Source: Annona cherimola
Taxonomy: Eukaryota; Streptophyta; Magnoliopsida; Magnoliales; Annonaceae
Length of the DNA: 64,000 nucleotides
Assembly: GCA_030490835.1 (NCBI GenBank)
Contig: CM059972.1
Coordinates: 33,645,452-33,709,451, forward strand
Direction of reading: 5' to 3'
Positions within the stretch are counted from its first letter, which is position 1. Each line of letters starts with the position of its first letter. Shown here piece after piece: positions 34,607-47,042 of the stretch. A model generated the notes under the pieces. It did not search any database. It was not told where the DNA came from and worked only from the letters and a program-made list of their open reading frames with translations. Made by a program: the position numbers and the translations under genes.

Positions 34607-35643
34607 GAGGAGGCGCAGCATCGGTTGGAGGGAGAGGGGAGCATTGAGCACACACAGCATTCCGTGGCAGTAAAAATTCCAAGAAGCAATCACAAGAAAA
34701 TCCCCGCAAGAATACTTCTGCAAAATATTTTAACAGGGATTTTAGAAGAAGAGTAGAACAAAATTTTGAGAAAGAAAGAGAGCAAAAGCAAGGTGGAGAG
34801 CACGGGCGAAAAGGCCGATTTGCAAGTTGTGTGGAGTGACCGACACACCATCGAGGCTTCAAAACCAATAAGTTTTTCTATCTTTTCCCTTTTTAATTTT
34901 AATTGTCTTGTTTAAGATGGTTTGTAATTTTAATTTTATTTTGAACTTAAACATGCTTGGCTAAATCCCAAATCTGGGGTTTAGGACGTAGCATGCGTAT
35001 AATGCAATGTGGTGTGGATTTTTAATTCATTTATGATGGATATTGTTGTTAATTTAATATCTTGCGATTTTTATGCTTGCCTTGTACATGGTCCTGTACT
35101 TTAGCATGATTCCATATATTAGGTGATGGAACCGAGAGGTGGAAACCTAATATACGATAATCAAGATATTAAACTTGGAAATCTAAGACCATGAGAATAG
35201 GCATGATAACCTTGAGGAATTCCATGACCAAACCACAGATCTTAATGGATTCTAATTAACTTAATCCCATGAGAAGGTTTCGAGAGAAGGTGCAAGGATA
35301 AAATAGGGATTGTTCTCCTTTAACAAACAATATCCAAATTAAACAATTATACCACTACCCATTGTAAAAGATGCATGTGAAATCCTAGACCCTAGGTACC
35401 CGCACTCTCATTTTTCTACTCATTATAATTTGCAATTTTCTCTTCCCATTTTATTAATTTCTTTTCCCTTTTATTTACTAAATTTTCTTCCCACTTTTCT
35501 ATTTTATTTGCAATATTCTCTCCATAACCAACACGAAAGCATTTAAAAGAAAAATTTATAGTCCCGAATTCCCTATGGAACGATAATTTATATACTATAA
35601 TCTACGACCCGTGCACTTGCGGTAAGGCTGTGAACAAGTATTT

Positions 35644-35661
35644 TGGCGCCGTTGCCGGGGA
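35644..35661 (+). other. Primer-binding site of element E (tRNA-Asp)
   Basis: TGGCGCCGTTGCCGGGGA lies 7 bp after the LTR end and is a perfect complement of the 3' end of plant tRNA-Asp including CCA. This is the usual Athila/Tat primer. Confidence 0.93.
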
Positions 35662-35722
35662 ACTTCGGCGTTACTTTAAATTTTGTTTTTAGATACTTTC
35701 TTTATTTTTATTCATTTTAAAT

Positions 35723-37177
35723 TTGCTAGTTAATTTTTGTATGCACCCACATACTCGAAATTTTGCAAAATTACTAGCTGAAAAACTCTTTGTTGCTGAC
35801 CCTGAAATTGAACGTTATTATAGGAGAAGGATTCGTGAATATCAACAGCAACAAAATTCTCAAAATACTATGGCGGATCGCAACAACCCAAACCCGCCAC
35901 ATCAAGAGCAGGAGGAAGTCCAAGCCGAGAACAACGCTCCTCCCAGAAAAATGACTCTTAGCGATCGGAACCGCCCGAACCCTCATGGATTTCGATCTTG
36001 CATAGTTGAACTAGATATTGATGGAAGAAATTTTGAATTAAATCCTGGTCTCATCCGGATGGTTCAACAAGACCAATTTGCAGGACTTCCTTCTGAAAAT
36101 CCAACTGTACACATCATAAAATTCCTGCAATTATGCAACACAATCAGGGTGCAAAATATTCCACGCGAGGTAATTCGTCTATAGCTTTTCCCATTTTCTC
36201 TTCGAGACAAGGCAAGCGAATGGTTTTATTCTATGCTACCTGACACATTCAATACATGGGATGAACTCTCTACTGCATTCCTGGAAAAATTCTTTCCACC
36301 AAATAAAACAAGAAAAATCAGAGATGAAATCAATCGGTTCGTCCAAAAAGATGGCGAAACCTTATATGATGCATGGGAGAGAATGAAAGATTTGCAACGT
36401 AAGTGCCCTCGTCATGGTATCTCGCAAGGATACATTATTAAAAAAAATTTCAATGGACTCAATCGACCTAGCCGAAGCGTCGTTAACTCAGCCGCTGGAG
36501 GGCGATTCATGTGACTCACTGACGAGGAGGCTCTCAAACTCCTCGATGACTTAGCTCTTTATGATTCTCAGTACGACGATGTCAGAGGGACCTCTCGGCG
36601 AGGAAATGTATATGATATTGAATCCATGCATGCTATACACGATAAACTTGATAAAATTTTGCAGCAAAAGAAGCAGGAATCCAAGGATCAGCATGCATCT
36701 CCTTCTGGACATATCTCATTTGAAATCTGTGCAGCCTCACACTACACAACTGAGTGTAGTTTTGCCATTAAAGACACCACGGGCAAGCAAGCTAATGCAA
36801 TCAACAACCAATATGACACTCGCGCATATGGTAACCCCTATTCTAATACTTACAACCCTGGATGGAGGAACCACCCAAATTTTTCTTGGGTAAATCAGTC
36901 TAACACCCAAAATTTTGCTCAAAATAATAAGACACCTGGTTTCCTTAGAAAACCACTAAACCCTCCTTCATTTCAGACCCAACAAGCCATACCTGCACCA
37001 CCTCAAGCACAACCCACCGAGTCCATGCTTGAAAATATCATTCTAATGCTCAAGAAAAATGATGAAAGAATGGACCAAATGCAAACCCACATCAAGTTGC
37101 TCGAAAATCAAATTGCTCAAATGCCACAGCCTCATCTCAAAGAAACCAGGGCAAACTCCCTAGCCAACCTGAAGTAA
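35723..37177 (+). pseudogene. gag: Element E Gag
   Basis: One frame from ATG at 35723 (an alternative in-frame ATG is at 35870), broken by TAG at 36182-36184 and TGA at 36512-36514. The first part has an Arg-rich segment (DPEIERYYRRRIRE); the middle holds the retrotransposon Gag core (DKASEWFYSMLP, FLEKFFPPNKT, ETLYDAWERMK); the last part has the Athila-typical SNTYNPGWRNHPNFSW and a Gln-rich coiled-coil-like tail (MDQMQTHIKLLENQIAQ). A frameshift near 37150-37177 separates it from protease. Gag would form the particle around element RNA; this copy is not translatable in full. Confidence 0.88.
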
Positions 37178-38061
37178 ATCCTAGAGAGCAGGTGCAGGCG
37201 GTTACCTTGCGGAATGGAAAGCAGCTCGACCCACCTCATAGGGTCACAGAAAAGGATGCCAAGTAGAAAAAGAAGCAAGGAGAGGAGCCACAACCAGAAA
37301 CAGTGGTGGAAAAGCCATATGTACCACCACCTCCTTACCAGCCTCCCCTCCCCTTTCCACAAAGGCAAAGATAGGCTAAGCTCCAAAAGCAGTTCAAGAA
37401 GTTTGTTTCAACTCTCAAAAACCTGTCTATAAACATGCCCTTCATCGACATGCTTTCTCAAATGCCAGCTTATGTAAAATTTCTCAAGGATATGCTATCC
37501 AACAAAAGAAAACTCGAGGAGTACGGAACTATTTTGCTTACTGAGGAGTGCAGTGCCATTTTGCAAAATAAGTTACCTGAGAAGCTAAAAGACCCTGGAA
37601 GTTTCTCCATTCCATGTGCTCTTGGGAATGTCCAAATCAGCAAAGCACTATGTGATTTCGGAGCAAGTGTAAGTCTAATCCCACTTTCAATATGTAAAAA
37701 GATGAACATGGGTGATCCAAAACCAACATCTATGTCTCTCCAACTGGCCGACCGATCAATTAAATTTTCAGTCGGCATCCTTGAAGACATACCTTTGAAA
37801 GTTGGCAAACTATTCATCCTAGTTGACTTTGTGGTCCTCGACATGGAGGAGGATCGCCAAATCCCGATCATTCTCGGGCGACCTTTCTTAGCCACTGCTG
37901 GAGCAATCATAGACGTCAAGAATGGCCGACTCTCATTAACAGTTGGAGATGAACAGATCGAATTTAATCTTTCTGAGGCAACAAAGCAACTGTCAACCGA
38001 TAACTCTTGCCTGCGGGTCGGCGTCATCAACCCTTTGCCGATCGAAGAAAAGGATGACTAG
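37178..38061 (+). pseudogene. pol: Element E aspartic protease region
   Basis: The frame is shifted by one relative to Gag. After a Pro/Lys-rich linker with in-frame TAG codons near 37264 and 37375 and a TAA-type break before 37435, an open stretch from 37435 to 38061 contains the protease: FSIPCALGNVQISKALCDFGASVSLIP, quoted here in parts as CALGNVQ and CDFGAS, with the catalytic Asp at residue 74 of the open stretch, and IPIILGRPFLATAGA as the conserved flap-distal motif. Athila-type proteases usually read DLGAS or similar; Phe follows Asp here. It ends in a TAG at 38059-38061, in frame with RT. Confidence 0.8.
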
Positions 38062-39460
38062 ATAGAGGTATGTATCGTTCAGGGTGCAACTGTTGAAAAT
38101 AATAACCCTGAACTGTCTGCTTGTTCAGCTCTCTTGGATGGAGCTCCTTTCATCTCACCAGCTGCCGATTCACCTCATGAAAAGTTGGATGCAGACTTCA
38201 ATTTTTCTCCATCAACAAAAAAGGATGAAGCACTAAAGGTAGAACTTAAACCTCTTCCTAAAAATCTCAGGTATGCATTTCTTGGCCCAAACGATACTTA
38301 TCCAGTCATAATCAAAGCAAATCTTTCCGAATCCCAAGTTGATGAACTGTTAAATGTGCTAAGAAGACATAGGAAGGCGATTGGTTACTGCATCAATGAT
38401 CTACCTGGTATCAGTCCTTCTCTATGCATGCACAGAATTTTAACGGAAGAAAATTGTAAAACAAGCATTTAACCTCAGAGGCGTCTGAATCCAAACATGA
38501 AAGAAGTGGTGAAAAAGGAAATTTTAAAACTTCTTGATGTCGGAATCATCTACCCTATTTCTGATAGCAGTTGGATAAGCCCTATACATGTGGGTACCCA
38601 AGAAAGGCGGTACGACTGTCGTGAAAAATGATAAAAATGAACTTATTCCCACAAGGACAGTCACAGGTTGGCGAATGTGCATCGATTATAGCAAATTAAA
38701 TATTGCCACCCGAAAGGATCATTTTCCTTTGCCTTTCATTGATCAAATGCTTGAACGACTTGCCAATCACTCTTACTTTTGCTATCTGGATGGGTACTCT
38801 GGCTAATTTCAGAGTCCTATTCACCCATAGGATCAAGATAAAACCACTTTCACTTGTCCATACGACACATTTTCATATAGACGCAGGCCTTTCGGTCTTT
38901 GTAATGCACCTGCCACTTTTCAACGATGCATGATGACCATATTCTCTGATTACATTGAACACATAATGGAGGTGTTTGTAGATGATTTTTCTATTTATGG
39001 CACTACATTTGAATCATGCTTATCTAACCTATCTAAGGTTTTACAGAGATGCGAAGAAATTAATCTGGTGTTGAATTGGAAAAAATGTCATTTCATGGTA
39101 CAGGAAGGAATTGTGTTAGGACATTTAGTCTCAAAAAGAGGAATTGAGGTTCACCGAGCAAAAATAGAAGTCATTAAAAAATTATCACCACCCAATTCGA
39201 TCAAAGGAATTCGGAGTTTCCTGGGACATGCCGGTTTCTATCGGCGTTTCATTAAAGATTTTTCTAAAATTGCTAAGCCATTGACTAACTTGCTAAATCA
39301 AGATGTAAAATTTAATTTTTTTGATGACTGTTTAAATTCATTTTGCAGGTTGAAAAAGTCTTTGACCACTGCCCCAATCATACAGCCACCTGACTGGAAC
39401 CTACCATTTGAGATCATGTGCGATGCAAGTGACCATGCGGTTGGAGCTGTTTTGGGTTAA
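38062..39460 (+). pseudogene. pol: Element E reverse transcriptase
   Basis: The first part (to about 38590) has the RT lead-in, with an in-frame TAA at 38470-38472, then KKEILKLLDVGIIYPISD. A one-base shift near 38590 moves the frame to VPKKGG, RMCIDYSKLN (palm motif) and FCYLDGYSG, with stops near 38804 and 38831. It resumes through RPFGLCNAPATFQRCM and the catalytic FVDD at 38975-38986, then IRSFLGHAGFYRRFIKDFS. A TAA at 39458 separates it from RNase H in the same frame. The domain order and motifs are of Ty3/Gypsy type. Confidence 0.9.
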
Positions 39461-39979
39461 CGGAAGGACAACAAGCCAGTAGTGATTTATTATGCAAGCA
39501 AAACTCTAGATGATGCTCAAGTCAATTATGCAACCACTGAAAAAGAATTACTGGTTGTTGTTTTTGCTATTGATAAATTTTGTTCTTATCTTGTAGGATC
39601 AAAGGTGATTGTCTACATAGACCATGCAGCCATTCGCTATTTAATTGCCAAAAAAAATGCTAAACTAAGATTGATTCGCTGGATTTTGCTATTACAAGAA
39701 TTTGATCTTGAAATCCGAGACAAAAGGGGCACAGAGAATGTGTTAGCTGATCATCTGTCGAGATTACCACCAACTGAGAAAATGGATCCAAATAAAAATG
39801 ATCAAATTAACGAGGAATTTCCCGATGAATCCCTGCTTGCATTAAAAGAAACATCAATGCCATGGTATGGAGACATCGTTAATTACTTGGTTTGTAAAGA
39901 AATTCCATCCGATTTCAGCTATCAACAGAAAAAGAAATTCATGGCGGATGTGAAATACTACATATGGGAATATCCATAA
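39461..39979 (+). pseudogene. pol: Element E RNase H
   Basis: The frame continues from RT after a TAA. The RNase H core begins before the stop (IMCDASDHAVGAVLG) and continues with [45 protein letters not shown] and [11 protein letters not shown]. Acidic catalytic positions (Asp in CDAS, Glu in EKELL, Asp in ADHLSR) are present. It would degrade the RNA strand in RNA-DNA hybrids. A TAA at 39977-39979 ends it. Confidence 0.88.
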
Positions 39980-40171
39980 CTTTACAAGAGATGCGGCGAC
40001 GGTTTGATTCGCCGATGTGTACCAAACGAAGAAATCCAAAGCATCCTTTATCACTGTCATTCTTCACCATATGGTGGCCACATGAGTCCCACCAAAATAG
40101 CAGCAAAAGTCTTACAATCAGGTTTCTTCTGGCCCACTTTGTTGAAAGATGCTCGATCTTTCAAGCAATGT
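39980..40171 (+). pseudogene. pol: Element E integrase: zinc-binding domain only
   Basis: In the RT/RNase H frame, IRRCVPNEEIQSILYHCH, SPYGGHMS and LLKDARSFKQC show the H, H and first C of an HHCC finger. The codon for that Cys is 40169-40171. The second Cys and the whole catalytic DDE core are missing because the sequence passes into the LTR from 40159. The junction lies within TTTCAAGCAATG, which is also at 33071 in the 5' LTR. Confidence 0.88.
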
Positions 40172-42737
40172 AAACAATTTTTATATTCTTTTGGCTTGAA
40201 TTTACATTTTATTTGTTGCCATGAAATTAAATGGGTAAACCCACTAATGATTAATGATTTAAATATTTTTATGCAGGGAAAACAGGTTTCACCAAGATGA
40301 TCCCACATGGAAATCAAATCATCATCATCCAAAACCTCATCAGATCACTTCCCATTTGATCCAGATTTTTTTTTATTTTCAGCTACCCATTATTTTTCCT
40401 AAACACATCATGCAGCATTTTTTGCAATGGACCCCACATGAAATCACGTGATCTGATTGCAACCAAATTAAGCCATCATGTTAATTAAGCAGCAGCTAGT
40501 TAATATTCATTGCCAAAGTAACATGATGGGACATTGATCATACACATCACGTCCATTGCATGCTGCTGCCCACAAATCAACAATTCACGTCTCAACAGCA
40601 AGAAATGCAACGTGAAATGCAGATAGAAATGCAACGTGAAATGCAGCAAATGCAATGAGATCAGTAGCATGGGCAGCAGCACCCATCAACGTGAATGCAG
40701 CAACCAAATCTCATTCACGCCAGAACTCCAAAATCCAGCAGCTCCCTCTCTCCATGCACATCACGTGAAGGCAGCAGCTCCCTCTCTCCATACCCATCAC
40801 GTGAATGAAATGGCAACAAAGAGTAGCTACATATTTTGACTTGATGGGCAGCAGCAAACGTAAATGGTAGCAGCAATTTTTAATCATGGACCCCACTAAG
40901 CTGCCCACCACGTTCAGCAAATTCACAACAGCACCCAGCAAATCACGTCCAAGTAGTAGATCAAATTGCAGCAGCAATTTATGCAAACAAAATGCCAATT
41001 AACGTGAATGCAGAACTCCAAATTGTAGCAGCAATTTTCAATGGAAAAAATGACATGAATGCAGCCAACATGAATGAATTCCAGTTGTACAAATGACCAT
41101 TGCCAATTCACGTATGGACCATTGCTGATCGTTAAAATGCAGCAGCATGTTGAATGCATGCATCAGTCCATTTCTCAGCTGTCCATCGATCACAACTCGC
41201 TGCCCATATTTATCCAACGTCTAGATCATGTTTCCAGCAATGAACCACCCATTGATTACATAGATCTGGCCATCCATGACGCAAAGATTAAGCCACCCAA
41301 ATCACCATCACATTATTTAGCTGTCCACAACACCCATGTCCATTCAGCAACATTCAATTCACGAAGATGCAGCAGCAACGTGATGAGCAATGCATATGAC
41401 GTGATGAAAATTCCAATAATAATTTTTTATGGACCCCACTAGCAGCATTGAACGAGCATGGGCAGCAGCAGCAAGAGCAAATACACATCACGAGAATTGA
41501 TGGGCAGCAACAAAGTAAAATGCAAATGCATTCAGCGTGAAAGAAAACGTGAGCAGCAACAAATGATGGACCCCACAGCAGTTTCTCTCCATCACGTGAA
41601 GCAGCAGCAATGCAAAATGCAAATGATGCAGCAATGCATTCAACACTTGGGTCCCACATGAAAAGTTATAAAAGGAGGAGGCGCAGCATCGGTTGGAGGG
41701 AGAGGGGAGCATTGAGCACACACAGCATTCCGTGGCAGTAAAAATTCCAAGAAGCAATCACAAGAAAATCTCCGCAAGAATACTTCTGCAAAATATTTTA
41801 GCAGGGATTTTAGAAGAAGAGTAGAACAAAATTTTGAGAAAGAAAGAGAGCAAAAGCAAGGTGGAGAGCACGGGCAAAAAGGCCGATTTGCAAGTTTTGT
41901 GGAGTGACCGACACACCATCGAGGCTTCAAAACCAATAAGTTTTTCTATCTTTTCCCTTTTTAATTTTAATTGTCTTGTTTAAGATGGTTTGTAATTTTA
42001 ATTTTATTTTGAACTTAAACATGCTTGGCTAAATCCCAAATCTGAGGTTTAAGACGTAGTATGCGTATAATGCAAGGTGGTGTGGATTTTTAATTTATTT
42101 ATGATGGATATTGTTGTCAATTTAATATCTTGCGATTTTTATGCTTGCCTTGTACATGGTCCTGTACTTTAGCATGATTCCATATATTAGGTGATGGAAC
42201 CAAGAGGTGGAAACCTAATATACGATAATCAAGATATTAAACTTGGAAATCTAAGACCATGAAAATAGGCATGATAACCTTGAGGAATTCCATGAACAAA
42301 CCACGGATCTTAATGGATTCTAATTAACTTAATCCCATGAGAATAGGAGGTTAAGAAAATTAGGATACGTCTTGTAGGTTTCGAGAGAAGGTGCAAGGAT
42401 AAAATAGGGATTGTTATCCTTTAACAAACAATATCCAAATTAAACAATTATACCACTACCCGTTGTAAAAGATGCATGTGAAATCCTAGACCCTAGGTAC
42501 CCGCACTCTCATTTTTCTACTCATTATAATTTGTAATTTTCTCTTCCCATTTTATTAATTTCTTTTCCCTTTTATTTACTAAATTTGCTTCCCACTTTTC
42601 TATTTTATTTGCAATATTCTCTCCTTAACCGACACGAAAGCATTTAAAAGAAAAATTTATAGTCCCGAATTCCCTGTGGAACGATAATTTATATACTATA
42701 ATCTACGACCCGTGTACTTGCGGTAAGACTGTGAGCA
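40159..42737 (+). mobile_element. 3' LTR of element E, missing its first 126 bp
   Basis: It matches 33071-35636 of the 5' LTR and ends GTGAGCA. The overlap with integrase at the junction is shared sequence. A TATA box is kept at 41667-41674. The intact target duplication shows that the deletion came after insertion. Confidence 0.92.
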
Positions 42738-42742
42738 GTTTA

Positions 42743-43680
42743 AAAAGGGTTTGGTTTCTTATATGCGGGTTAAAAGAGTTTATATGGAAAAATATTTTTA
42801 GACATGAGAATGTCCACATAGATAGAAGATTTCTATGCACATGCATTGCTTTTGAATAACCCCGAGTTGGGTTATAAAGAAATTTAAATAGATGATGTTT
42901 TGGGACATGTAAATGACCTCATGGGGAAAAGGTTATAAGAAAAATATTTTAGGACATATAATTGTCCTCATGCCATATGAAAAATATTTTTGGACATAGA
43001 CATATCCTCATGATAGATGAAAAATATTTTGGGACAAACAATTGTCCCCATGAAAAATGGTTTAGATGCATAAACATCACCTTTGAAAATCCTCGAAATG
43101 GGGACATGCACAAAGTTTTATGGGTGTATTATAAAGAAGATTTCTATAAAAGGTTTCTTCCTATTGGTAGTTGATCACTTGATAAGTGTTTCCTACCGAA
43201 TGGGCAAGGGATGCATTTAAATGAAAAAAATGATGCTTGCTTACTGAGTTTATCACTCACGTTTTGTTTTTCCAACCTTAGACAGGTTAAAGGCTCGAGG
43301 AAAGGAGCAAAGCTAAAAGGTATTGGTATGTTTAAAGAATGAATGGATGAATGTATTGCTTATAATGAAATGAGTTTGATTATGTATGGTGTAAATAGAT
43401 AAGTGATTATGTATAAAATTTTACGTGAATTTTTATTTATGAATACATATGTTGCCTACAATATGAAAGTAAAGATACTTGTACGATAAATTTTATGATG
43501 ATATGGATGAGTCCACTATGAATGATGACAAGTATATGCTTACATGACGAAAGGAAAAAAAATTGGACAAGATCAAATTAAGAACCCGCCGCGTGATCAG
43601 GGCAACAATCCTGATCACATTTACCAATCAAAACGGTCTTGGAGTAAGGCTTGTGGAGGCCTCGGGTCGGGGGCGCCACA
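42743..43680 (+). mobile_element. A2: A-family LTR, 3' half, second piece
   Basis: It continues 32944 after removal of element E and one GTTTA copy, and runs to the LTR end GGGCGCCACA at 43680. It contains the family landmark CACTCACGTTTTGTTTTTCC near 43254. No PBS follows, so the interior of this element is missing here. Confidence 0.87.
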
Positions 43681-43768
43681 CTACGCTAGAGTCGACTTGG
43701 GAGCTCCGGAGTCGACTTGGCCTATCGACTTGGACTTTTTTAAATCCATTTTTCCCATCTAACTATTC
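43681..43768. mobile_element. Fragment of a Copia LTR array next to pol of Copia F
   Basis: About 55 bp contain two GTCGAC hexamers and ATCGACTTGG motifs of the Copia C LTR type, then about 30 bp before the pol stop. The normal distance between pol and the 3' LTR is several hundred bp, so a deletion is likely. Confidence 0.6.
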
Positions 43769-44224
43769 CTAATTTAACTCAATCATCCCCATATCATTTC
43801 TAATTTTGTAAAATGATTCCTTTGCTAAAGGTTTGGTAAAAATATTTGCAATTTGATCCTCAGTTTTCACATATTCCAAACACACATCATGATTTTCAAC
43901 ATGTTCATGAATAAAATGATGTCTTATATTTATATGTTTGGTTCTAGAATGCAATACAGGATTTTTAGTCAAACATATGACACTTGTATTATCACATCTA
44001 ATTGGAATATTATAATAATCAATACCATAGTCGTTTAATTGTTGTTTCATCCAAAGTAGTTGGGTACAACAACTCCCGGCAGCTATATATTCGGCTTCCG
44101 CCGTAGATAGAGCAATACTAGTTTGTTTCCTTAAATACCATGAAACTAATATGTTTCCAAGGAATTGACATGTTCCACTAGTACTTTTTCTATCTACTTT
44201 GTATCCGGCAAAATCCGCATCCAA
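43769..44224 (-). pseudogene. pol: Copia F pol: RNase H
   Basis: About 150 codons on the minus strand, closely similar to the RNase H end of Copia C: DADFAGYKVDRKSTSGTC, ALSTAEAEYIAAGSCC, VLHSRTKHINIRHHF, and IFTKPLAKESFYKIRND before the stop at 43769. It is the least damaged part of element F. The methionine near 44224 is internal. Confidence 0.88.
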
Positions 44225-45317
44225 GTAGCCAATTAGATCAAAAGTTGACCCCTTTGGATACTAAAGTCCAAGATTAGTGGTATTTATCAAATATTTAAAA
44301 ATTCTTTTTACAGCCAATAAATGTGATTCTTTAGGACATGATTGAAATCTAGAACACATGCAAACACTGAAAAGAATATCCGGTCTAGAAGCAGTTACAT
44401 ACAACAAAGATCCTATCATACTTCTATATAAACTTTTGGTCGATACATTTACCGTTTTTATCCGTGTCGATTTTGATTGTTGAAGTCATTGGAGTATTTG
44501 CTCCCTTGCTAGTTTGCATTCTGAATTTCTTTAGCTTTTTTTGATATACTTTGACTGATTTATAAATATCCCTTTTGCTTGTTGCTTGATTTGTAGTCCT
44601 AGGAAGAAATTTAATTCTCCCATCATGCTCATTTCGAATTAGCTCTGCATAATCTTAGAAAATTCTTTGCATAGAGTTTCATCAGTAGCACCAAATATTA
44701 TATCATCTACGTAAATTTGAACAATTAAAATATGTTTACTCTTATACTTGATGAATAATGTAATATCAAACTTTCCTCTTTGAAATTCATAATTAATCAA
44801 AAATTTATTCAATCTTTCATACCAAACTCATGAAGCTTGTTTTAGTCCGTATAATGCTTTGTTTAATTTATAAACATATTTTGATTGATCCTTTTATTCA
44901 AATCCAGGGGGTAGTTCAACATATACTTCTTCATTCAAGTATCCATTCAAAAATGCGCTCTTCACATCCATTTGAAACAATTTGAAATCTACGTGAGAAG
45001 CAAATGCAAGTAAAATGCGTATGGCTTCTAGTCTAGCCACAGGTGCATATGATTCTTCAAAATCAATCCCTTCTTCTTGAGAATACCCTTTGGCTACTAG
45101 TCTGGCTTTGTTTCTTATTACAAGCCCACTTTCGTCTAATTTGTTCCTAAATACCCATTTGGTACCAATAATAGTGCAATCATTGGGTCTAGAAACTAAA
45201 TGTCATACATTGTTCCTTTCAAATTGATTTAACTCTTCTTGCATTGCAATAACCCAGTTTTCATCATTAAGAGCTTGATCAATAGTTGTTGGTTCAATTT
45301 TTGATACAAAAGCATAT
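44225..45317 (-). pseudogene. pol: Copia F pol: reverse transcriptase, main part
   Basis: On the minus strand it reads through [58 protein letters not shown] and the catalytic YVDD (44702-44713). Nonsense codons interrupt it near 45201 (TGA for Trp), 44896 (TAA), 44831 (TGA) and 44640, with frameshifts further on (near 44430-44540). It is cut at 45317 by the solo LTR A3 and continues at 51138. Confidence 0.85.
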
Positions 45318-47042
45318 TGTGAAACCCCACCTATGTTAGAACCTAATAAACGTAGTTTGAAGCTTGTATTAAGATGGAATTAAAGGAAATTAATTTTAAT
45401 AAGGTGATTAAGTTAATTTCCAAGATTATTATGATAATTGGGCACATTGAAGGATGAAACGATGTTTATGTGGAAATTGAAATTAATGCTAATTATCATT
45501 TTAATTTTGATTTAATAATTGATATATTCATATTTTATGATTTACAAGCTAGAATAACTTGAAAAATTAAGCGATAACCAATGACGGTATGATACTTTAA
45601 TCTATGAAAGCTTATGGGTATACATTACGCATATAGATATAATTCATGAAAGATTTAATGGGATTTTGAATGATTTTATTATTTTGAAAATTTATTACAA
45701 TTAGGACCAATAATTGTAAATGACGAATTAAATTAATCGTTATAGGCCCAAAATGGGTTAATAGAATTAAAGAGGCTTAATGAAAATTAGGAAACATAAA
45801 TATATCATGAATAATCTTTTTAATTTTCATAATGAAAATTAGGATGATAAGTAATGAATTAAGTTGAAAAACGCTTGAAAATTCACAACTTAACGCCTAT
45901 AAGGCGAATTGAGATGAAATTTGAAAGACTAGCATATAATTATGGGTTTAATCATATGGATGAATTGGATCATAAAAATTATGAAGGGAAATGGATTAAT
46001 CGACTAAGATTTTATGATATTTTAGGAATTAAATTATTTTGCTAATATCTTAGCATTTACTCATATGTTTAATGACATTTTTATACAACTAGGTTACAGT
46101 GCATATGTGACACATGGTGGGAACGCCCATGGTGATATACATTATATTTCAAATTTTTTTTAATGATAAATATATAATTAAAATACCTATGCAAATAGGA
46201 TAAATAAATGGCCACAAATTAAAGGGGAATTTTATGGCATAAAATGCCATAATATAAAGCTAAATTAACGAGCATATTGTGGACAACTATATGTATAAAT
46301 TTTGAGCAGCTATTATTAAATAAAAAAATACAAAAATCTACATGAAAATGCAACTAATTAACCACGTCCACAGCTGAGTATTTAATTAGATAGATTATTT
46401 AACGGTGGAAAATTTCAGCAGCATTTAAATGCAAGTGATAGCATGCACGTCCAATTTTTGCAACAATGAATTAATGGACAGCATGGAACGTCCATCCATT
46501 TCAGCAACTATTAAATAATTATAAAATTATTTTTTTTCAGCAGCATATAAATGAAGGGGATAGCTTGGACGTCCAACTTTTTGTAGCAGCCAATTAATGT
46601 AATGGACGTCCAATTAATTTCAGCAGCTAATAAATATTTATATAAAATATTTTCCAACAAAATAGGGTGGAAATTAGGGCAGCTAGGTAGGCTATAGGGG
46701 TGTGGAAACTTGGGCAGCAAGAAATGAAATCAACGGTCTAGATTTGATGATCAAAATGGAGAGAAATGGATGGTCAAAAATTGTTACAGCACATGAAATG
46801 GATAAGTTCGGTGGTTGAAAAAGGGGCAGGCTTGGTTTCCTTATAAATTATCTATGAGGCAGAAATGCAGATGGTTTTAACGGGCTGAAAAAAAAATGAA
46901 TGAAAGATGTATAAAAAGGCAGCAAGGGACGTTCAGCAACAAATCATGAAGAAAAAAAAAAAGGAAAATGCAATGGCAGCAGGAACGGTCCAATATTCCA
47001 GGTATGTGCAATGCTTTTTGTCATTTATTCCATATCCCATTT

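Larger units (their letters stand above)
32945..35636 (+). mobile_element. 5' LTR of element E
   Basis: It is 2692 bp, from TGATAAGTGG to GTGAACA. The U3 part (about 33330-34600) is rich in CAGCAGC, ATGCAACGTGAA and CACGTGAA motifs, with a clear TATA box at 34599-34606. It lacks about 42 bp present in the 3' LTR near 42343. Opposite-strand reading frames of 70-100 codons across U3 appear in both LTRs but are a by-product of the CAG-rich composition. Confidence 0.92.
32945..42737 (+). mobile_element. Element E: Athila-type Ty3/Gypsy with internal deletion
   Basis: A 9793 bp plus-strand element flanked by a perfect GTTTA duplication (32940-32944 and 42738-42742), inserted in LTR A2. The order is LTR, tRNA-Asp PBS, Gag, protease, RT, RNase H, start of integrase, then a junction straight into the 3' LTR. 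The integrase core, any env-like region, the PPT and the first 126 bp of the 3' LTR are gone. The coding frame has many nonsense codons and at least two frameshifts. It cannot move on its own. Confidence 0.93.

Noticed and set aside
33412..34868. Several minus-strand Cys/His/Leu-rich frames in the E LTR, repeated at 40500-41936
   Set aside because: They oppose the element, sit in U3, and reflect CAGCAGC composition read on the other strand. Their presence in both LTRs is from LTR duplication.
35638..35664. Possible tRNA-Asp gene fragment
   Set aside because: Only the 18 bases complementary to the 3' end are present, next to an LTR end; this is a primer-binding site.
36561..36893. A 110-codon plus-strand frame within gag of element E
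   Set aside because: It overlaps the in-phase Gag frame that carries the Athila-typical motif; it is an out-of-frame shadow.
37470..38030. A 186-codon minus-strand frame opposite the protease region
   Set aside because: It is the mirror of the Gag-Pol frame and has no recognisable domain; the plus-strand frame has protease motifs.
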